DNA from: Siderastrea siderea
Taxonomy: Eukaryota; Cnidaria; Anthozoa; Scleractinia; Rhizangiidae
Direction: 5' to 3'
Assembly: GCA_964030785.1 (NCBI GenBank)
Contig: OZ034968.1
Span: forward strand, 75,713,927 to 75,777,926
DNA: 64,000 nucleotides
In this document: positions 60,661 through 64,000 of the stretch, one piece after another
Numbering within the stretch: the first letter of the stretch is position 1
Layout: every line of letters begins with the position of its first letter
Notes under the pieces: model-generated
What the model saw: the letters and a program-made list of their open reading frames with translations, nothing else
What the model was told of the DNA's origin: nothing
Database searches by the model: none
Position numbers and translations under genes: made by a program

Positions 60661-63600
60661 ATGCCTGTGCCTGGAGCCAGAAACAATATAAAGGGAGTTG
60701 GTCGCTTACGACAGATTCTTCGTACGGTGTTTAACAAAGACCCGATTTAATCAGGATCTAATAATATATAGATTTAGCCAAGCCTAAAAGCGGAGCTCCA
60801 CATCTCTCTTTCATGCTTGTTGGCCCGTAAAATACATTAAATTTTAGTTGTACAGTTATTCGCCAAGAGGTGAAAAACAGTAAGGGAAAACATGCAGACC
60901 ACTGAGGAAACTGTGACTTGGCTTATTTTTCTTCAAAGAGAAGACTTCAGCACGACTTTCACCGACAGCTCTTCTTGTAGCATTCTTTCGAAAGCTAGCT
61001 CCTTAAGTTCAAGAAGAGTACTTGTAAAACTACAATTGCTAAAAAACCCACTTAAGTTGCTCCCGGTAGCAACTCGACAGACTTTTCCCTGCAAATACAC
61101 ATTTCTCACTGATTCCGATGCATCCCTCTGCCTGTTTAATTCTGTTAACCATGAAACATTTCTCGAACTCCATTTTTCTAAAATAAATAATATTTTCCCG
61201 GCATCAAACCGTTTACTGACAAAAAATTACCCAAAAAATGTTTTCGGAAACTTCCAAGCACACGTATAATTATCAAGAGAAAATGACACGAGTTCTTCAC
61301 CCGCGAAGTGTTAATCGGGTGCTTTCAAGAACACACCCTGAACTAATTTTAGGAAGCTTTTAGAGTTTCATTTTAGACAAAATATACTTCAACCGAGAAA
61401 TGCTTTGCTTATACTTACTTAAATAAAGATTTCATTTCGATCTGTAACTAAAGACACACTGAAATGGCTTACCGGTTAAAAACAAACGAACACGAAAACA
61501 TGCCACACTGAACTCACTCACTGAAACGGCGATTCTAAGTTTAGTCGCTAAATTGGGACAAAAATGTCATTCACTTCAAGTGAAGAAACCAAAAACATAT
61601 AAAAATATAAGGAAGATAAAATATTCCACAACTGAACAAAAAACATATGAAGCTTTACACTAAGACTATAAACTTAATAAAAAAATATTGACGACAGAGC
61701 GACTCTTCAGGTGTTGAATACTAAATTACGAATTAGTCAAAATAACCCAATATGCGGTGCCGAAGAAAACAACCTAGATTTAAAAAACAACACAGACTCA
61801 ATCTAGAATAGTCACGATTTCTACTTTTCGAATAAAATACACTACTGACTAGAATTGCTCAATGAAAAATATTGAAAAATTACGCACTAAAGTTCAAAAG
61901 AAAATTGCGCATATATATCAGATTGCTCACTAATGAAAATTCCTTTAATGAATAAACACAGAAAAAGGGACAAGAAACCTTCAAAAACATGAAATGTCAT
62001 TCACACATGAAGTACTTGTTTGCCTACGAAAGCAAACTGCATTCAATTTTACCCTCGAGTGAAGTTACTCGCAAGCCGACAAACGGGAACTACAAGGTAA
62101 TTTCACAGATATTTTAAACAGGTTTTTAAAACATTTCAAGAAAATTACTGTAATTTACTAAACATGTTAAGTCGCTCAATTAAACAATTTTTACAATGTA
62201 AATCCACAATCAAATCTGTCATTTACTTTACTACTGAACTGAAAGAAGGACTTGAAAATCTAAACGAAAGTCGCCGGGTTCTTTCCAGGTCTCCTTAGCT
62301 TTGAAAAAAACGAGTATGTCCTCGAACAAGGATTTCTTGCCTTCAAGCTCTCCAATATCTTCTATATGCGCCATCGACATTGAAGCAATCCTTTTCCTTT
62401 TCATGATGAACTGTTACAAGTCTTCATTCCAAGAATGTTTTACAATTTAATATCGTATTAAAAATCTAGCGTACGAGGAACCAGCCGCCATATTGTTTAC
62501 TTCAGCTACAAAAAGGAGCATTCCGCCTCCCCCGGTCGGGTTGCCTTGGGACCCCCCTCCCCCTCCCCCTCCCCCAGAGTCTGTACGGACGGAAGGAGGG
62601 ACGGACGGATGGACGTACGCTGACGTCAGAACAAAAAATTTTCAGATCAACGGGTTACCAAATTTGCTTACCCATGGTGCTCCGCGAGCTCCGCAATAAT
62701 GAAGCGGGATGTCTGTTTCAAGCAAAATCTCATCAAAAGGGGCATTTAAGAGAGAGAACTGCTTACGAGAGTGCTTATATTCAGAGTTTATTAAAAACTG
62801 GACTAGGTATATTGGATTTCTAGCATTTTGATTGGCTCAACGGAGCTAGGCTATCAGCTCATATACCTGCTCCGACCAAATATGGTCAATGAACACTCAA
62901 CAACAAAAAGAACAAATGAGCTGAAAGTTTTTTCCTCGCGAGCAACCCGGCGAGAAAAATGGACGAGAAAAATCACTTGCCAGCAAATTTAAATTAAGCA
63001 GAAATTGCAACAACGTCACCAACAAGCATCACCAACAGCGTCGTCTAACACAAGTCAAAATTGTTTGAAGAAACTGTGCAGAAATAGAAATTTAAGCATT
63101 AAGCGTTGTGTTTACAATTAATTTCTTTCATCGATCGTCACGTCGATCATTGAAATTGAGCAAACGGTAGGTATTATCAGAAAGGATTTCCACTTCAAAA
63201 TATCAAGACAAGACATAAAATAAAACACAATGAAATGGGGCTGGAGCATTTAATAAAAACTATCACACATTCATGGCGAGTCGGTGCGAAAATCATGAAG
63301 CAGTCTAAACAAGTGCTAAAAAAATACAGCTGCAAACTACCAAGAAGGAAGGAAGGGCGAGATTGTTTTTCGGCTTTAACATGCAAAATCAGGACACTGG
63401 TTTACCTGCACTTGTTGTAGCTCTGTGTTCCAACAGGTCCAAATGCTCAGATAGAAATTGGATGCCATGTAAACGGAGTTGAATCGCTTTTCCAGTTGTT
63501 TGAATGTTGTTTTTACCATTCCGTCCGCAACCTCTAAACCGAGAACAACTGCATTTTGCGCTTTGCGTTTAACAAACTATGATGGTGAATTCTAATGTTC

Positions 63601-64000
63601 CTCGCTACAGTAATCTTGCTTCTGAGCTGCATAGAAAATACCTTTTCAAGTTCAACTGTTCAAATTTGTTCTGTCTTCAGTTCGATCAAACACGCACATG
63701 ATGGCTCCGTTGTGCGAACAGATTACAAACTTGTTCAGTTTCAACTCCAGCAGCTATAAGGTGAAATTGTACAGCTTCAATCCGCTTTGAACGATGATTA
63801 CAACAATGTTCAGGAAAAATCAAACATGTACCATATTTCAGAGCCAATAATTAGAAGATTTTTTTTCCAAAACGTGTGCTACTTTGTTCACTTTCGAGCA
63901 GTTTTCATTGATTCATTCAGCTTTGCAATGAAACGGTGCAACACTTCGCAAGGTTTTGGCGCCTTTTTCGTTCAGTCATGTGATCGACTCTTGTTCCGCT
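60661..64000. other. Non-coding DNA, no gene seen
   Basis: AT-rich. The longest frame (60892-61269 plus, 125 residues) has Ser-rich, low-information sequence with no recognised motif; I cannot exclude an exon. The dispersed repeat of 1071-1105 appears inverted at 60761-60803. Confidence 0.4.

Overview
The window reads as animal nuclear DNA, most likely an anthozoan cnidarian such as a stony coral. This is inferred from a tRNA-derived SINE of a type I associate with coral genomes, many short inverted-repeat elements, a decayed Ty3/Gypsy copy and a Penelope-like fragment; no single marker proves the species. The host DNA is AT-rich and gene-poor. Its centre holds a 23 kb, gene-dense, virus-like transposon.

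Bases 9398-32450 are a complete Maverick/Polinton (adintovirus-like) element. It has terminal inverted repeats that match perfectly over at least their first 70 bases, begins 5'-AG, and is flanked by a 6-bp target duplication (GCGGTA at 9392-9397 and 32451-32456). Every hallmark gene is open: protein-primed family B DNA polymerase with a Vsr-like nuclease insert, retroviral-type integrase with a chromodomain, FtsK/HerA-type packaging ATPase, adenain-like cysteine protease, and a major capsid protein of the F54H12.2-like type. Around them are three paralogous capsid-associated proteins, a phospholipase A2 protein, a GRF zinc-finger protein, a Gly-rich protein, several tiny Arg-rich core-like proteins, a SLOG-fold protein, a two-helix membrane protein resembling SLATT effectors, and a tRNA-like Pol III unit.

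The element suggests an integrated working plan. Two divergent promoters drive accessory and regulatory genes (SLOG and GRF; acidic regulator and polymerase), and a long rightward block encodes integration, capsid, protease, packaging and core proteins. Six QRGG motifs, each just after a polybasic stretch, occur in five small proteins and look like shared processing sites for the element's own protease. The phospholipase protein carries one of them.

The host flanks form a diverged tandem duplication. Copy A (about 1106-9397 plus 32451-38330) contains the element. Copy B (about 45121-56850) does not and provides the paralogous empty site, here locally inverted (about 51690-51975). Each copy holds matching exon-like blocks of one unidentified minus-strand gene with conserved splice sites; copy A has a frameshift in the first block and copy B lacks its start codon. 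Between the copies lie the Gypsy remnant (38522-42000), itself interrupted by a palindromic tRNA-related insertion with a 13-bp target duplication, and a 452-bp tandem duplication. Beyond copy B the sequence holds only short transposons and non-coding DNA.
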